Counted from the first letter of the stretch, positions 1-7,762 are shown. The stretch is 28,608 nt of DNA from Bacillota bacterium (GCA_023387635.1 JAEWHU010000250.1:1-28608), one strand, 5' to 3'. The notes: generated by a model from the sequence alone, not told the origin. Program-made: numbers and translations.

Positions 1-408
1 ATCTTAAAGTTATCAATGGATGATGAAGGAAAGGGTTCCGCTACACTTGCTGCGGCACTTAAGAAAAAGTTAGAGTGGTTTAAGTTAGAAGGTGATATGC
101 AAAGAGTAGCAATTGCAATTGAGGGAAAAGAGAATCCAACCTTTTTAGAGGTAAAGGAATATGCAAATGGCTTAGTAGAAGGAATGAGTGAATTATTAAA
201 AAGAGAATTACCATTAATTATCATTGTAGAAAAGGATATGGCTAAGGCTTTAGGTCAGACAATATATAATTTATTGTCCTATTCTAAAGATGTGGTATGT
301 CTAGATAGTGTGAAACTAGATAATGGAGATTATATAGACATTGGAAGTCCTATTGCTGAGGGTTCAGTGTTACCAGTAGTAGTAAAGACGTTAGTATTTC
401 ATTCTTAA
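1..408 (+). CDS. eutA: EutA, ethanolamine ammonia-lyase reactivase (3' end, partial)
   Basis: The reading frame is open from base 1 and ends in TAA at 406-408. Only the C-terminal ~135 residues are present. The family is an Hsp70/actin-fold reactivating factor that removes damaged cobalamin from the EutBC lyase at the cost of ATP. The visible part carries an actin-like fold segment (AIAIEGKENPTF, then LPLIIIVEKDMAKALGQ) and the closing DNGDYIDIGSPIAEGSVLPVVVKTLVF type of end that is typical of EutA. The ATG at base 16 is internal methionine, not the start, because the frame continues upstream in good codon use. Position directly before eutB matches the usual eutA-eutB-eutC order in Firmicutes. 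The start and N-terminal nucleotide-binding motifs lie outside the window. Confidence 0.9.
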   Translation: MLKLSMDDEGKGSATLAAALKKKLEWFKLEGDMQRVAIAIEGKENPTFLEVKEYANGLVEGMSELLKRELPLIIIVEKDMAKALGQTIYNLLSYSKDVVCLDSVKLDNGDYIDIGSPIAEGSVLPVVVKTLVFHS

Positions 409-431
409 ACAATATACATGTAAGGAAGCTA

Positions 432-506
432 GTGTGAAAAATCAAGAATTTTCACACGACAAATTTGTGCTGACGCTGGGTTTTGTGGTATGTCGGCGGA
501 ATGGAG
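432..506 (+). promoter_or_regulatory. Hairpin leader and Shine-Dalgarno of eutB (hairpin-SD family, split copy)
   Basis: A perfect 9-bp stem GTGTGAAAA (432-440) / TTTTCACAC (449-457) sits between eutA and eutB. In the copies before eutL and nfnA the same hairpin is followed at once by the Shine-Dalgarno block, but here about 37 extra bases lie between hairpin and block (GGCGGAATGGAG, 495-506). The extra segment contains a small imperfect palindrome around ACAAATTTGT. The GGAG at 503-506 is 6 bases from the ATG at 513, which fixes that start. The similarity to the other copies is seen directly; a role in RNA stability or translation is inference. Confidence 0.75.
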
Positions 507-512
507 AATAAT

Positions 513-1877
513 ATGATATTAAAAACAAAATTATTTGGACATGTTTATGAGTTCAAATCACTAAAAGAAGTTATGGCTAAAGCGAATGAAGAGAAATCAG
601 GTGATAGACTTGCAGGCCTTGCTGCAGAGTCAGCAGAAGAAAGAGTAGCTGCTAAAGTAGTTTTAGCACAGATAACACTTTCAGATTTAAGAAATAATCC
701 TGCGGTTCCTTATGAACTTGATGAGGTAACAAGAATCATTCAAGATGATGTAAACGAACCTATATACAATGAAATCAAAGGATGGACGGTATCTGATTTA
801 AGAGAATGGATTTTAGATATTGAAACAACAGGAGCAGATATAAAACGTATATCAAGAGGACTTACCTCAGAGATGGTTGCTGCAGTGGCTAAGTTAATGT
901 CAAATATGGACTTAATTTATGGTGCAAGCAAAATAAGAATTACTGCACATTGTAATACAACAATCGGTATGCCAGGAACATTATCCTCTAGACTTCAACC
1001 AAATCATCCAACCGATGATCCTGATGGAATTATGGCATCTTTATTGGAAGGTCTTACTTATGGTGCAGGTGATGCTCTACTTGGCCTTAACCCAGTAGAT
1101 GATTCAACAGAAAGTGTAGTAAGAGTATTAAAACGATTTGAAGAAATCAAGCACAAATATAAGATACCAACACAAACTTGTGTACTTGCTCATGTTACAA
1201 CACAAATGGATGCAATCAGAAAAGGAGCACCAACTGACCTTATATTCCAATCGATTGCAGGTTCAGAAAAAGGAAATACTGCTTTTGGTTTTAATGCATC
1301 AACAATTGAAGAAGCAAGACAATTAGCATTATCAAGAGGAACAGCAGAAGGACCTAATGTAATGTATTTTGAAACTGGACAAGGTTCAGAATTATCTTCA
1401 GAAGCCCATCATGACACGGATCAAGTTACCATGGAAGCTAGATGCTACGGATTTGCCAAACGTTTCAAACCCTTTGTAGTTAATACGGTTGTAGGTTTTA
1501 TTGGACCAGAATATTTATATGATGGAAGACAGGTTAGCCGTGCAGGTCTTGAAGATCATTTTATGGGTAAATTAACAGGAATATCAATGGGTTGTGATGC
1601 ATGTTATACCAATCATATGAAAGCAGATCAAAATAGTATTGAGGATCTTTCAGTGTTATTAACAACAGCAGGTTGCAATTATTTTATGGGTATCCCACAT
1701 GGTGATGACGTAATGTTAAACTATCAGACAACTGGATTCCATGAAACAGCTGCACTTAGAGAAATGTTTGGATTAACAGCAATTAAGCCATTTCATGAAT
1801 GGCTAGTTAAAATGGACTTTGTTGATGAAAAAGGAAGACTCACTAAAAAAGCTGGTGATGCTTCTACATTATTCTAG
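513..1877 (+). CDS. eutB: EutB, ethanolamine ammonia-lyase large subunit
   Basis: This is the large subunit of adenosylcobalamin-dependent ethanolamine ammonia-lyase (EutBC), which splits ethanolamine into acetaldehyde and ammonia inside the microcompartment. The 454 residues match the usual ~453 and align over the full length with the family: LKTKLFG at the start, GLTSEMVAAVAKLMSN, QPNHPTDDPD, CVLAHVTTQMDAIRKGAP, the active-site stretch FETGQGSELS, VGFIGPEYLYDGRQ, FMGKLTGISMGCDACYTNH and a C-terminal LTKKAGD. A longer frame opens at TTG 483, but the start at 513 is preferred: it has GGAG six bases upstream, and the protein then begins MILKTKLFG as in known EutB. It lies 22 bases before eutC, and the 104-base gap to eutA carries a hairpin leader. 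Nothing is missing or broken. Confidence 0.97.
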   Translation: MILKTKLFGHVYEFKSLKEVMAKANEEKSGDRLAGLAAESAEERVAAKVVLAQITLSDLRNNPAVPYELDEVTRIIQDDVNEPIYNEIKGWTVSDLREWILDIETTGADIKRISRGLTSEMVAAVAKLMSNMDLIYGASKIRITAHCNTTIGMPGTLSSRLQPNHPTDDPDGIMASLLEGLTYGAGDALLGLNPVDDSTESVVRVLKRFEEIKHKYKIPTQTCVLAHVTTQMDAIRKGAPTDLIFQSIAGSEKGNTAFGFNASTIEEARQLALSRGTAEGPNVMYFETGQGSELSSEAHHDTDQVTMEARCYGFAKRFKPFVVNTVVGFIGPEYLYDGRQVSRAGLEDHFMGKLTGISMGCDACYTNHMKADQNSIEDLSVLLTTAGCNYFMGIPHGDDVMLNYQTTGFHETAALREMFGLTAIKPFHEWLVKMDFVDEKGRLTKKAGDASTLF

Positions 1878-1899
1878 ATAGAAAGGTAAGGAAACTAAT

Positions 1900-2811
1900 A
1901 TGAATGAAAAAGATTTAAGAATAATGGTCGAACAACTGGTGGAACAAATGATTCATGGTGATAGTACAGATAGAACTGTTGTTGCTTCAAACATTGGAAC
2001 TGTACAAAACGTTGCAACAAAAAAGAATGAATCAACAGTAATCGATCCTACGGGTTGTCTTGAAGATATCACAACAATTGACCTAAAAAAGCAGTTTTTA
2101 GTAAAGGATGCAAAAGACAAAGAGTCTTATTTAGATATGAAATCTAAAACGCCAGCTAGACTAGGTATTGGCAAAGCTGGAGCTAGGTATAAGACAATTA
2201 CCATGCTACGTGTAAGAGCAGATCATGCAGCAGCGCAAGATGCAGTATTTTCCGATGTGTCAGAAGAGTTTATTAAGAAAAACAATTTCGTGTTTGTTAA
2301 AACACTTTGTAAAGATAAAGATGAATATCTAACGAGACCGGATTTAGGAAGACGATTTGCTAGTGCAGAACTAGATGTGATAAGAAAAACCTGTGGTCAG
2401 AATCCCAAAGTACTAATTGTAGTAGGTGACGGATTATCATCTTCTGCCATAGAAGCAAATGTAGAAGATACCATACCAGCGATTAAACAAGGATTACAGA
2501 TGTACGGAATAACCATAGGTGAAATTTTATTCATAAAATACGCCAGAGTTGGTGCAATGGATGCCATTGGTGAAGTAACGGATGCAGATGTTATCTGTAT
2601 GCTAGTTGGTGAAAGACCAGGTCTTGTTACTGCTGAGTCTATGTCAGCATATATTGCCTACAAACCAAAACATGGTCTTCCAGAAGCAAAAAGAACAGTA
2701 ATATCAAATATTCATAAAGGCGGAACAACAGCGGTAGAAGCAGGTGCACATACTGCAGAATTAATTAAAACTATGTTAGATAAGAAAGCATCTGGTATTG
2801 ACTTAAAATAA
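1900..2811 (+). CDS. eutC: EutC, ethanolamine ammonia-lyase small subunit
   Basis: EutC is the small subunit that, with EutB, binds adenosylcobalamin. At 303 residues it is close to the usual ~295. Family blocks are visible: TPARLGIGKAGARYKT, LRVRADHAAAQDAVFSDVSEEF, LTRPDLGRRF, LIVVGDGLSSSAIEAN and the cobalamin-facing part near MLVGERPGLVTAESMSAYIAYKP. The first ~18 residues (LRIMVEQLVEQMI) form a predicted amphipathic helix followed by a polar linker (about residues 20-45), the layout of an encapsulation peptide that directs EutC into the compartment; that targeting role is inferred from family knowledge. The start ATG has AAGGTAAGGAA just upstream. The gene follows eutB by 22 bases. Confidence 0.96.
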   Translation: MNEKDLRIMVEQLVEQMIHGDSTDRTVVASNIGTVQNVATKKNESTVIDPTGCLEDITTIDLKKQFLVKDAKDKESYLDMKSKTPARLGIGKAGARYKTITMLRVRADHAAAQDAVFSDVSEEFIKKNNFVFVKTLCKDKDEYLTRPDLGRRFASAELDVIRKTCGQNPKVLIVVGDGLSSSAIEANVEDTIPAIKQGLQMYGITIGEILFIKYARVGAMDAIGEVTDADVICMLVGERPGLVTAESMSAYIAYKPKHGLPEAKRTVISNIHKGGTTAVEAGAHTAELIKTMLDKKASGIDLK

Positions 2812-2853
2812 ATAGGGTCTACGAAAGAAATGAATAAAACAAATTCGCGGTGA

Positions 2854-2890
2854 AGTGTGAAGGTAAAGATTTTCACACTGCAGAATGGAG
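2854..2890 (+). promoter_or_regulatory. Hairpin leader and Shine-Dalgarno of eutL (hairpin-SD family)
   Basis: An 8-bp stem AGTGTGAA (2854-2861) / TTCACACT (2872-2879) is followed directly by GCAGAATGGAG (2880-2890), whose GGAG is 6 bases from the eutL ATG at 2897. The hairpin sequence, spacing and Shine-Dalgarno block match the copy before nfnA at 23508-23543, about 20 kb away. This is a dispersed repeat that supplies the ribosome site of the downstream gene. Confidence 0.8.
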
Positions 2891-2896
2891 ATAGTT

Positions 2897-3553
2897 ATGA
2901 AAAATGAAAAAATACGTCCTAAAGTTCTTGGGGTTCGGGTGATTTCTAATGTAAGTCCTGGGCTAGCAGAAAAACTTAAATTAGGACCAAGACACAAAAG
3001 TTTAGGTATTATTACAGCAGATACAGATGATGTAACTTATACAGCATTAGATGAAGCGACAAAAGATGCAGATGTGGATGTAGTATATGCTAGGTCAATG
3101 TATGCAGGAGCTGGAAATGCTTCTACAAAATTAGCAGGAGAAGTGATAGGAATAATAGCAGGTCCAAGTCCAGCTGAAGTAAAAAGTGGACTAAGTGCAG
3201 CTCTTAATTTTATAGCAACTGGAGCATGTTTCATCAGTGCAAATGATGATAATTCCATTGTATATTATGCCCATACAGTATCAAGAACAGGTTCATATTT
3301 ATCACAAGTTGCTGGAATTACAGAAGGAGATGCCCTAGCTTATTTAATAGCCCCTCCTCTTGAAGCTATCTATGGTTTAGACGCAGCTATGAAAGCTGCA
3401 GATGTTGAATTAGTTGAATTCTTTGGACCTCCATCTGAAACTAACTTTGGTGGTGGACTTCTTACAGGTTCTCAATCTGCATGTAATGCCGCATGTAGTG
3501 CGTTTGCTGAAGCCGTAAGAGCGGTTGCTGATAGACCACTGGAAATAGAATAA
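2897..3553 (+). CDS. eutL: EutL, trimeric tandem-BMC shell protein
   Basis: EutL forms pseudohexameric trimers in the microcompartment shell, with a gated central pore known in the enteric protein. The 218 residues match the usual 219. Characteristic blocks are LGVRVISNVSPGLAEKLKL, GIITADTDDVTYTALDEATK, VVYARSMYAGAGNAS, HTVSRTGSYLSQVAGI, PPLEAIYGLDAAMKAADVELVEFFGPPSETN and GSQSACNAACSAF. The frame also has an ATG at 2885, but that one lies inside the Shine-Dalgarno block of the leader; the ATG at 2897 has GGAG at the right distance and gives the family N-terminus. The next gene starts one base after the TAA, so the two are probably translationally coupled. Confidence 0.96.
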   Translation: MKNEKIRPKVLGVRVISNVSPGLAEKLKLGPRHKSLGIITADTDDVTYTALDEATKDADVDVVYARSMYAGAGNASTKLAGEVIGIIAGPSPAEVKSGLSAALNFIATGACFISANDDNSIVYYAHTVSRTGSYLSQVAGITEGDALAYLIAPPLEAIYGLDAAMKAADVELVEFFGPPSETNFGGGLLTGSQSACNAACSAFAEAVRAVADRPLEIE

Positions 3554-3554
3554 G

Positions 3555-4292
3555 ATGGACAGAGCTTTAGGACTAATTGAAGTCATCGGTTACCCACCAG
3601 CAATAGAGGCGGCTGATGCGGCACTTAAGGCAGCAAATATTAAATTAGGTGGGATTACAAAAGTAGGAAGTGGAATTGTTACAATTCAATTGTTTGGTGA
3701 TGTAGGAGCAATAAAAGCGGCTGTAGAAGCAGGAGGAGAGTCTGCTTCTAGAATTGGTAAAGTTAGAGCAACACATATTATACCAAGAGTAGATGAGTCT
3801 TTGATAGCTAGCAATATAATTGCAAATAAAGAAAATAGTAAAATGATATCACAGGCAAAAATCATTACTACACCAAAAGAAGAATCAACGGAACCTGACA
3901 TTACCACAGGCAAAGAAGGTACTACGGTTGAAGAATCAGAAGTTAAGGAATTAGAAGTTAAAGAACCAGAAGTTAAAGATGGAAATGCTAATCTTAAAGA
4001 AGGAAAAGATAATTTAGAACATCTTAAAGATGAAACAAATCTTCTTAAAGAAGGAAACGATCTTCCCAAAGAAGATTTAGTAGATATAAATCATGGAAAT
4101 GCTGCAGTGGAAGATAGTGTATTAAATGGTCTTACTTTAGAAGAAATTAAGAAAAAAAGTATAACTGAACTTAAGGATTTGATTCAGTCACTTGGAAAAC
4201 CAATTAGTTCAAAAAAATTGAATTCTGCTAAAAAAGAAGACTTGATTAAATATATTACGGATTATATGGACAAGAAGAAGGGAGAAGTTTGA
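3555..4292 (+). CDS. EutK-like shell protein: BMC domain plus SAP/Rho-N-like tail
   Basis: Residues 3-82 are a standard hexamer-type BMC domain (ALGLIEVIGYPPAIEAADAAL, then GSGIVTIQLFGDVGAIKAA and HIIPR). Residues ~90-190 are a long, charged, low-complexity linker with repeats such as EVKEL-EVKEP-EVKDG. The last ~48 residues (LTLEEIKKKSITELKDLIQSLG ending in KKEDLIKYI) resemble small helix-loop-helix nucleic-acid-binding modules of the SAP or Rho N-terminal type. Enteric EutK likewise joins a BMC domain to a nucleic-acid-binding-like C-terminal domain, but of a different fold, so this is an analogue by layout. Binding of RNA or DNA is inference. It starts one base after eutL and overlaps the eutE start codon (TGATG). 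The 245-residue length is long for a BMC-domain protein because of the linker. Confidence 0.88.
   Translation: MDRALGLIEVIGYPPAIEAADAALKAANIKLGGITKVGSGIVTIQLFGDVGAIKAAVEAGGESASRIGKVRATHIIPRVDESLIASNIIANKENSKMISQAKIITTPKEESTEPDITTGKEGTTVEESEVKELEVKEPEVKDGNANLKEGKDNLEHLKDETNLLKEGNDLPKEDLVDINHGNAAVEDSVLNGLTLEEIKKKSITELKDLIQSLGKPISSKKLNSAKKEDLIKYITDYMDKKKGEV
3939..3983 (+). repeat. In-frame 15-base repeat, 3 copies, in EutK-like linker
   Basis: Three consecutive 15-base units beginning GAAGTTAA encode EVKEL, EVKEP and EVKDG (residues 129-143). A looser NLKEG / HLKDE / LLKEG series follows in the same linker. The repeat lies in the acidic/basic linker between the BMC domain and the C-terminal module and probably arose by slippage. 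Confidence 0.75.
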
Positions 4293-5761
4293 TGGAGTTA
4301 ATGGATAAAGATCTAGTTTCTATACAAGAGGTAAGACTACTCTTAAAGACTGCTTATGAAGCACAAAAAAAATTAGCTCTATTTGATCAAGTTCAAATAG
4401 ATAAAATTGTAAAAGCAATTTCCGAAGCGGGAATTATGAATGCAACTAAATTAGCTAAAATGGCTAATGAGGAAACTGGATTTGGTATATGGCAAGATAA
4501 AGTTATTAAAAATATGTTTGCAGCAAAAACTGTATATGAGGCGATTAAGGATCAAAAAACAGTAGGAATCATAAGGGACGATAAAGAAAAGAAGATTCTT
4601 GATATTGGAACATCGGTAGGTGTTATTGCAGGTATTGTTCCTTCTACCAATCCAACATCAACCGTTATTTATAAAGCAATGATAGCAGTAAAAGGTGGTA
4701 ATGCAATTGTTTTTTCACCTCATCCAGGTGCAAAAAAAGCGATTCTTGAAACGGTAAAGATAATCTCAGAAGCAGCAGAGGCAGCTGGGCTACCAAAAGG
4801 ATGTATATCATCGATTTCAGTACCAACATTACAAGCTACCACTGAATTAATGAAGAGTGATTATACAGCACTGATACTAGCTACTGGTGGAGCTGCAATG
4901 GTGAAATCGGCATATTCATCAGGTACTCCAGCAATCGGTGTAGGAGCTGGTAATGGACCAGCCTTTATTGATAAGACAGCAGATATTGCGGTGGCAATAA
5001 AACGAATTTTAGATTCTAAAACATTTGATAATGGTACGATTTGTGCTTCAGAACAATCCATTATTGTAGAAAAGTGTATTGAAGAAAAAGTAGTTGCTGA
5101 ACTTAAAGCCCAAAGAGCTTATATATTAGATAGTGAAGAATCAGAGAAACTAGGTAAATTCATTTTAAGAGCAAATGGAACTATGAATCCACAGATTGTT
5201 GGAAAAAGTGTGGAACACATAGCAAAATTAGCTGGATTAAACAGAGTACCAAGTACTGCAAGAGTTTTAGTTGCTAGAGAGAAAAGTGTAGGTGATGGTG
5301 CGCCATATTCACACGAGAAATTAGCGCCTATTTTAGCTTTGTTCGTTGAAAATTCTGTTGATGAAGTTTTAGAAAAATGTGTACAAATACTAGAGTTTGA
5401 AGGAGCAGGACATACATTTTGTATGCATGCTAATAATGATGAACTTGTTAAAAAATTCTCCCTTCGCGTACCAGCTTCTCGTATATTAATCAACACACCA
5501 GGTTCACTTGGTGGAATAGGTGGAAGTACAAATCTTTTCCCAGCATTAACACTTGGTTGTGGTGCAGTTGGTGGAAGTTCCTCTTCCAATAATATTGGAC
5601 CAATGGACGTGATTAATATTAAGCGTGTTGCATATGGAGTTAGAGAACTTGAAGAAATAAGACGAATGAATCCAATTGAATCAAATGGATGTAATGTAAC
5701 AGGAAGTCAAAAACAATTAATTGATAATATCGTAGATAGAATTTTAAAAGAATTAATATAA
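4292..5761 (+). CDS. eutE: EutE, CoA-acylating acetaldehyde dehydrogenase
   Basis: EutE oxidises acetaldehyde to acetyl-CoA with NAD+ inside the compartment, recycling CoA with the phosphotransacylase. The 489 residues include an N-terminal helix (about 8-25) that may act as an encapsulation peptide, the aldehyde dehydrogenase core (VIAGIVPSTNPTST, GNAIVFSPHPGAKKA, LILATGGAAMVKSAYSSGTPAIGVGAGNGPAFID) and the catalytic cysteine at residue 251 in FDNGTICASEQS. The C-terminal part has the glycine-rich PGSLGGIGGSTNLFPALTLGCGA stretch in two family blocks. The start ATG at 4292 overlaps the upstream TGA and has GGGAG seven bases upstream; a TTG at 4289 and an ATG at 4301 are less well placed. Confidence 0.96.
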   Translation: MELMDKDLVSIQEVRLLLKTAYEAQKKLALFDQVQIDKIVKAISEAGIMNATKLAKMANEETGFGIWQDKVIKNMFAAKTVYEAIKDQKTVGIIRDDKEKKILDIGTSVGVIAGIVPSTNPTSTVIYKAMIAVKGGNAIVFSPHPGAKKAILETVKIISEAAEAAGLPKGCISSISVPTLQATTELMKSDYTALILATGGAAMVKSAYSSGTPAIGVGAGNGPAFIDKTADIAVAIKRILDSKTFDNGTICASEQSIIVEKCIEEKVVAELKAQRAYILDSEESEKLGKFILRANGTMNPQIVGKSVEHIAKLAGLNRVPSTARVLVAREKSVGDGAPYSHEKLAPILALFVENSVDEVLEKCVQILEFEGAGHTFCMHANNDELVKKFSLRVPASRILINTPGSLGGIGGSTNLFPALTLGCGAVGGSSSSNNIGPMDVINIKRVAYGVRELEEIRRMNPIESNGCNVTGSQKQLIDNIVDRILKELI

Positions 5762-5774
5762 TATGAAAAATGAA

Positions 5775-5793
5775 GAATACTATGAAAGTATTC
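5775..5793 (+). promoter_or_regulatory. Hairpin upstream of eutM
   Basis: A perfect 7-bp stem GAATACT (5775-5781) / AGTATTC (5787-5793) with a 5-base loop lies in the 85-base gap between eutE and eutM. It is followed by GCAATG, faintly like the GCAGANNGGAG block of other leaders, but the working Shine-Dalgarno AGGAGG lies about 40 bases further on. It may protect the 5' end of a processed eutM message; this is inference. Confidence 0.5.
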
Positions 5794-5846
5794 GCAATGT
5801 GAATATCCACTTTGAAAATAACTAACATATTCAGGAGGAATATAAA

Positions 5847-6134
5847 ATGGCAAATACAAATGCATTAGGAATGATTGAAACAAAAGGTTTAGTAGGTGCA
5901 ATTGAAGCAGCAGATGCTATGGTTAAAGCAGCAAATGTGCAATTAGTAGGAAAAGAATCAATAGGTGCAGGTCTTGTTACGGTTATGGTTAGAGGTGATG
6001 TTGGTGCAGTTAAAGCTGCTACAGACGCAGGTGCTGCAGCAGCTGAACGAGTAGGTGAACTAATTTCAGTTCATGTAATTCCCAGACCACACTCAGAAGT
6101 AGATGTAATCTTACCTCATAATACTGGCGCATAA
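5847..6134 (+). CDS. eutM: EutM, major hexameric BMC shell protein
   Basis: EutM is the canonical 95-residue single-BMC-domain protein that tiles most shell facets as hexamers; the pore passes small substrates. The sequence shows the whole Pfam BMC pattern: ALGMIETKGLVGAIEAADAMVKAANV in two blocks, GAGLVTVMVRGDVGAVKAATDAG, and the closing SVHVIPRPH. The start has a strong AGGAGG ribosome site eight or so bases upstream, stronger than that of most genes here, as expected for the most abundant shell protein. It is set apart from its neighbours by hairpins on both sides (5775-5793 and 6197-6247), which suggests it may be released as a stable mRNA segment. Confidence 0.96.
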   Translation: MANTNALGMIETKGLVGAIEAADAMVKAANVQLVGKESIGAGLVTVMVRGDVGAVKAATDAGAAAAERVGELISVHVIPRPHSEVDVILPHNTGA

Positions 6135-6196
6135 TTTATTTTATTTCTATAAAATGAAAATGCTTAAAGTTGCTTCAAAGGTTAAAGTAACTGGTA

Positions 6197-6247
6197 TTAC
6201 TGTATCATAATTGGCATAAGAAAGACTACAAGATTATGATACAGTAA
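6197..6247 (+). promoter_or_regulatory. 15-bp intercistronic hairpin between eutM and eutT
   Basis: A perfect inverted repeat TTACTGTATCATAAT (6197-6211) / ATTATGATACAGTAA (6233-6247) with a 21-base loop fills the eutM-eutT gap. It has no following T-run, so it is unlikely to be a strong intrinsic terminator. A 3'-end stabiliser for eutM mRNA, a processing site or a partial attenuator are the likely roles. The structure is seen directly; the role is inference. Confidence 0.75.
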
Positions 6248-6277
6248 ATACTAAAATAAGCAGGAGGTGATGATTTA

Positions 6278-7078
6278 ATGTCATTATTAACAGAAGACGA
6301 TGTAAAAAAATTGTTTAATAGTGGTAAAATAAAGGCGAAAAGTGATATCCACCTTTCGGAAAATCAACTTATTACACCATCAGCAAGAGAATTTCTAATT
6401 GAAAAAAAAATTAATATAAAAAAACAAGATTATAATATGGGAGATGATAAATTGGTTAAATCAGAGACTGGACATATTACAGGTAAAACAAAAGAAAATG
6501 ATGAAACCGATTCAAATGAAAAGAATGGGATATATGAAACTTTATTTGGTGTAAAACTAACAGAAAAACCAGAACACATGACCCATCTTAGAGGTAATTT
6601 ATTAGTATTTAAAGATCACCCCAAAATAGCTTTCCGTGGCGCAATTGATTCTCTACAATCTGAGATTATATTACTTCAAATTATTGCAGAAAAACAGATG
6701 TTGAAACAATTAGTAACTGATCTAGAAGAGATTATGAAATTTGTTCAATTAATGATTCGCTATGAGATAACAGGCGAGGAAATGTCTGAATTTAATTTGC
6801 AAGGATTATCAGCCAAAGAATTAAGAGAGCATTCACATCATCCAAGTAAATATTATGGTATGAATCATTTTATACCAAGTTATAAACATGGTGAAATTGT
6901 TGCATATTTAAATAGATTGCGTACAAAAACTAGAGAAACAGAATTAATAGCATATAAAGCCTTTAAAGATGATTATGGCCAGACTAGTAGAGTAGATATT
7001 ATAAGAGGACTTAATCGTTTGTCATCCCTATTTTTTGTAATGATGTTTAAGTATTTAACTAAGAAATATGAAACCTAA
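6278..7078 (+). CDS. eutT: EutT, ATP:cob(I)alamin adenosyltransferase (cysteine-free type)
   Basis: EutT makes adenosylcobalamin, the EutBC cofactor. Residues ~24-50 carry a small N-terminal module (IHLSENQLITPSAREFLIEK) also found at the start of enteric EutT, then a variable linker to ~85, then the helical adenosyltransferase core (THLRGNLLVFKDHPKIAFRGAIDSL, RYEITGEEM, SAKELREHSHHP, HGEIVAYLNRLRT, RGLNRLSSLFF). The 266 residues contain no cysteine at all, so the HX11CCX2C metal site of the Salmonella enzyme is absent. Metal-independent EutT enzymes are known from Listeria and other Firmicutes, and this protein fits that class. The start has AGGAGGTGA upstream. Confidence 0.92.
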   Translation: MSLLTEDDVKKLFNSGKIKAKSDIHLSENQLITPSAREFLIEKKINIKKQDYNMGDDKLVKSETGHITGKTKENDETDSNEKNGIYETLFGVKLTEKPEHMTHLRGNLLVFKDHPKIAFRGAIDSLQSEIILLQIIAEKQMLKQLVTDLEEIMKFVQLMIRYEITGEEMSEFNLQGLSAKELREHSHHPSKYYGMNHFIPSYKHGEIVAYLNRLRTKTRETELIAYKAFKDDYGQTSRVDIIRGLNRLSSLFFVMMFKYLTKKYET

Positions 7079-7121
7079 AAAAGTAACCTATACAAATTGA
7101 TTTTTAAAAGAGGATGACTAT

Positions 7122-7754
7122 ATGGAACTAATATCTGAAAGTATGATAGATCTAATTGTAGAAGAGATAAAACAAAAGATCTTTGTTGAAGTTGAAGCGT
7201 CTGGTAGACACGTACATTTAACAAGAGAAGATGTTGAATATCTTTTTGGAGCAAATTATCAGTTAACGAAGATGAAGGATTTATCCCAACCAGGGCAATA
7301 TGCATGTAAAGAAAGAGTATCTGTAACAGGTCCTAAAGGTACAATAAATAATGTTATTGTATTAGGTCCTGAGAGAAAAGAAACTCAAATTGAAGTATCT
7401 TTAACTGATACTCTAGTACTAGGTATAAAAGCTCCAATTAAGCAAAGTGGCCATATCGAAAATACACCTGGAGCAGTAATAAGCTATGGAGATAAAAAAA
7501 TTGAAATATCCAAGGGAGTAATCGTTGCAAAAAGGCATATTCACTTACATCCAACAGATGCAAAAAGATTTCATCTAGAGGATGGGGAGATTGTAAAATT
7601 AAAGGTATTTGGTGAAAGACCCCTTATCTTTGATGATGTAGTCGCTAGAGTACATGAAAACTTTGCGACTTATGTTCACATAGATTATGATGAAGCGAAT
7701 GCTTGCGGTTTTACAAAAGGTACTCTTGGTATTATTTTAAAACATGATAAATAG
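7122..7754 (+). CDS. pduL: PduL-type phosphate acyltransferase (acetyl-CoA to acetyl phosphate)
   Basis: This PduL-family enzyme moves the acyl group from CoA to phosphate, regenerating CoA in the compartment lumen and yielding acetyl phosphate for ATP synthesis. In Firmicute eut operons it stands in for, and is often named, EutD. The 210 residues begin with an amphipathic helix (ISESMIDLIVEEIKQKIF), the usual encapsulation peptide. Two beta-barrel repeats follow, with zinc-site signatures SGRHVHLT (H30, H32) and AKRHIHLHPTDA (H139, H141, H143) plus HIDYDEANACG near the end. It is unrelated to Pta-type EutD of enterics. The ATG at 7122 has AGAGGATG upstream. Confidence 0.94.
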   Translation: MELISESMIDLIVEEIKQKIFVEVEASGRHVHLTREDVEYLFGANYQLTKMKDLSQPGQYACKERVSVTGPKGTINNVIVLGPERKETQIEVSLTDTLVLGIKAPIKQSGHIENTPGAVISYGDKKIEISKGVIVAKRHIHLHPTDAKRFHLEDGEIVKLKVFGERPLIFDDVVARVHENFATYVHIDYDEANACGFTKGTLGIILKHDK

Positions 7755-7762
7755 ATAAGAAA

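Noticed and set aside
409..512. Dual-hairpin EutV (ANTAR) antiterminator site before eutB
   Set aside because: The hairpin loops do not show the A1/G4 hexaloop pattern, and no terminator with a T-run overlaps them. Such a site may lie upstream of the window.
513..1877. eutB starting at TTG 483 or ATG 501
   Set aside because: The GGAG ribosome site lies at 503-506, downstream of both, and the family N-terminus starts at 513.
3686..4069. A 127-codon minus-strand frame opposite the EutK-like linker, with serine-rich repeats
   Set aside because: The repeats are the complement of the EVKE/LKEG repeats of the real gene; nothing supports translation.
5119..5589. A 156-codon minus-strand frame inside eutE
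   Set aside because: It mirrors eutE codons, with no start signal and no recognisable domain.
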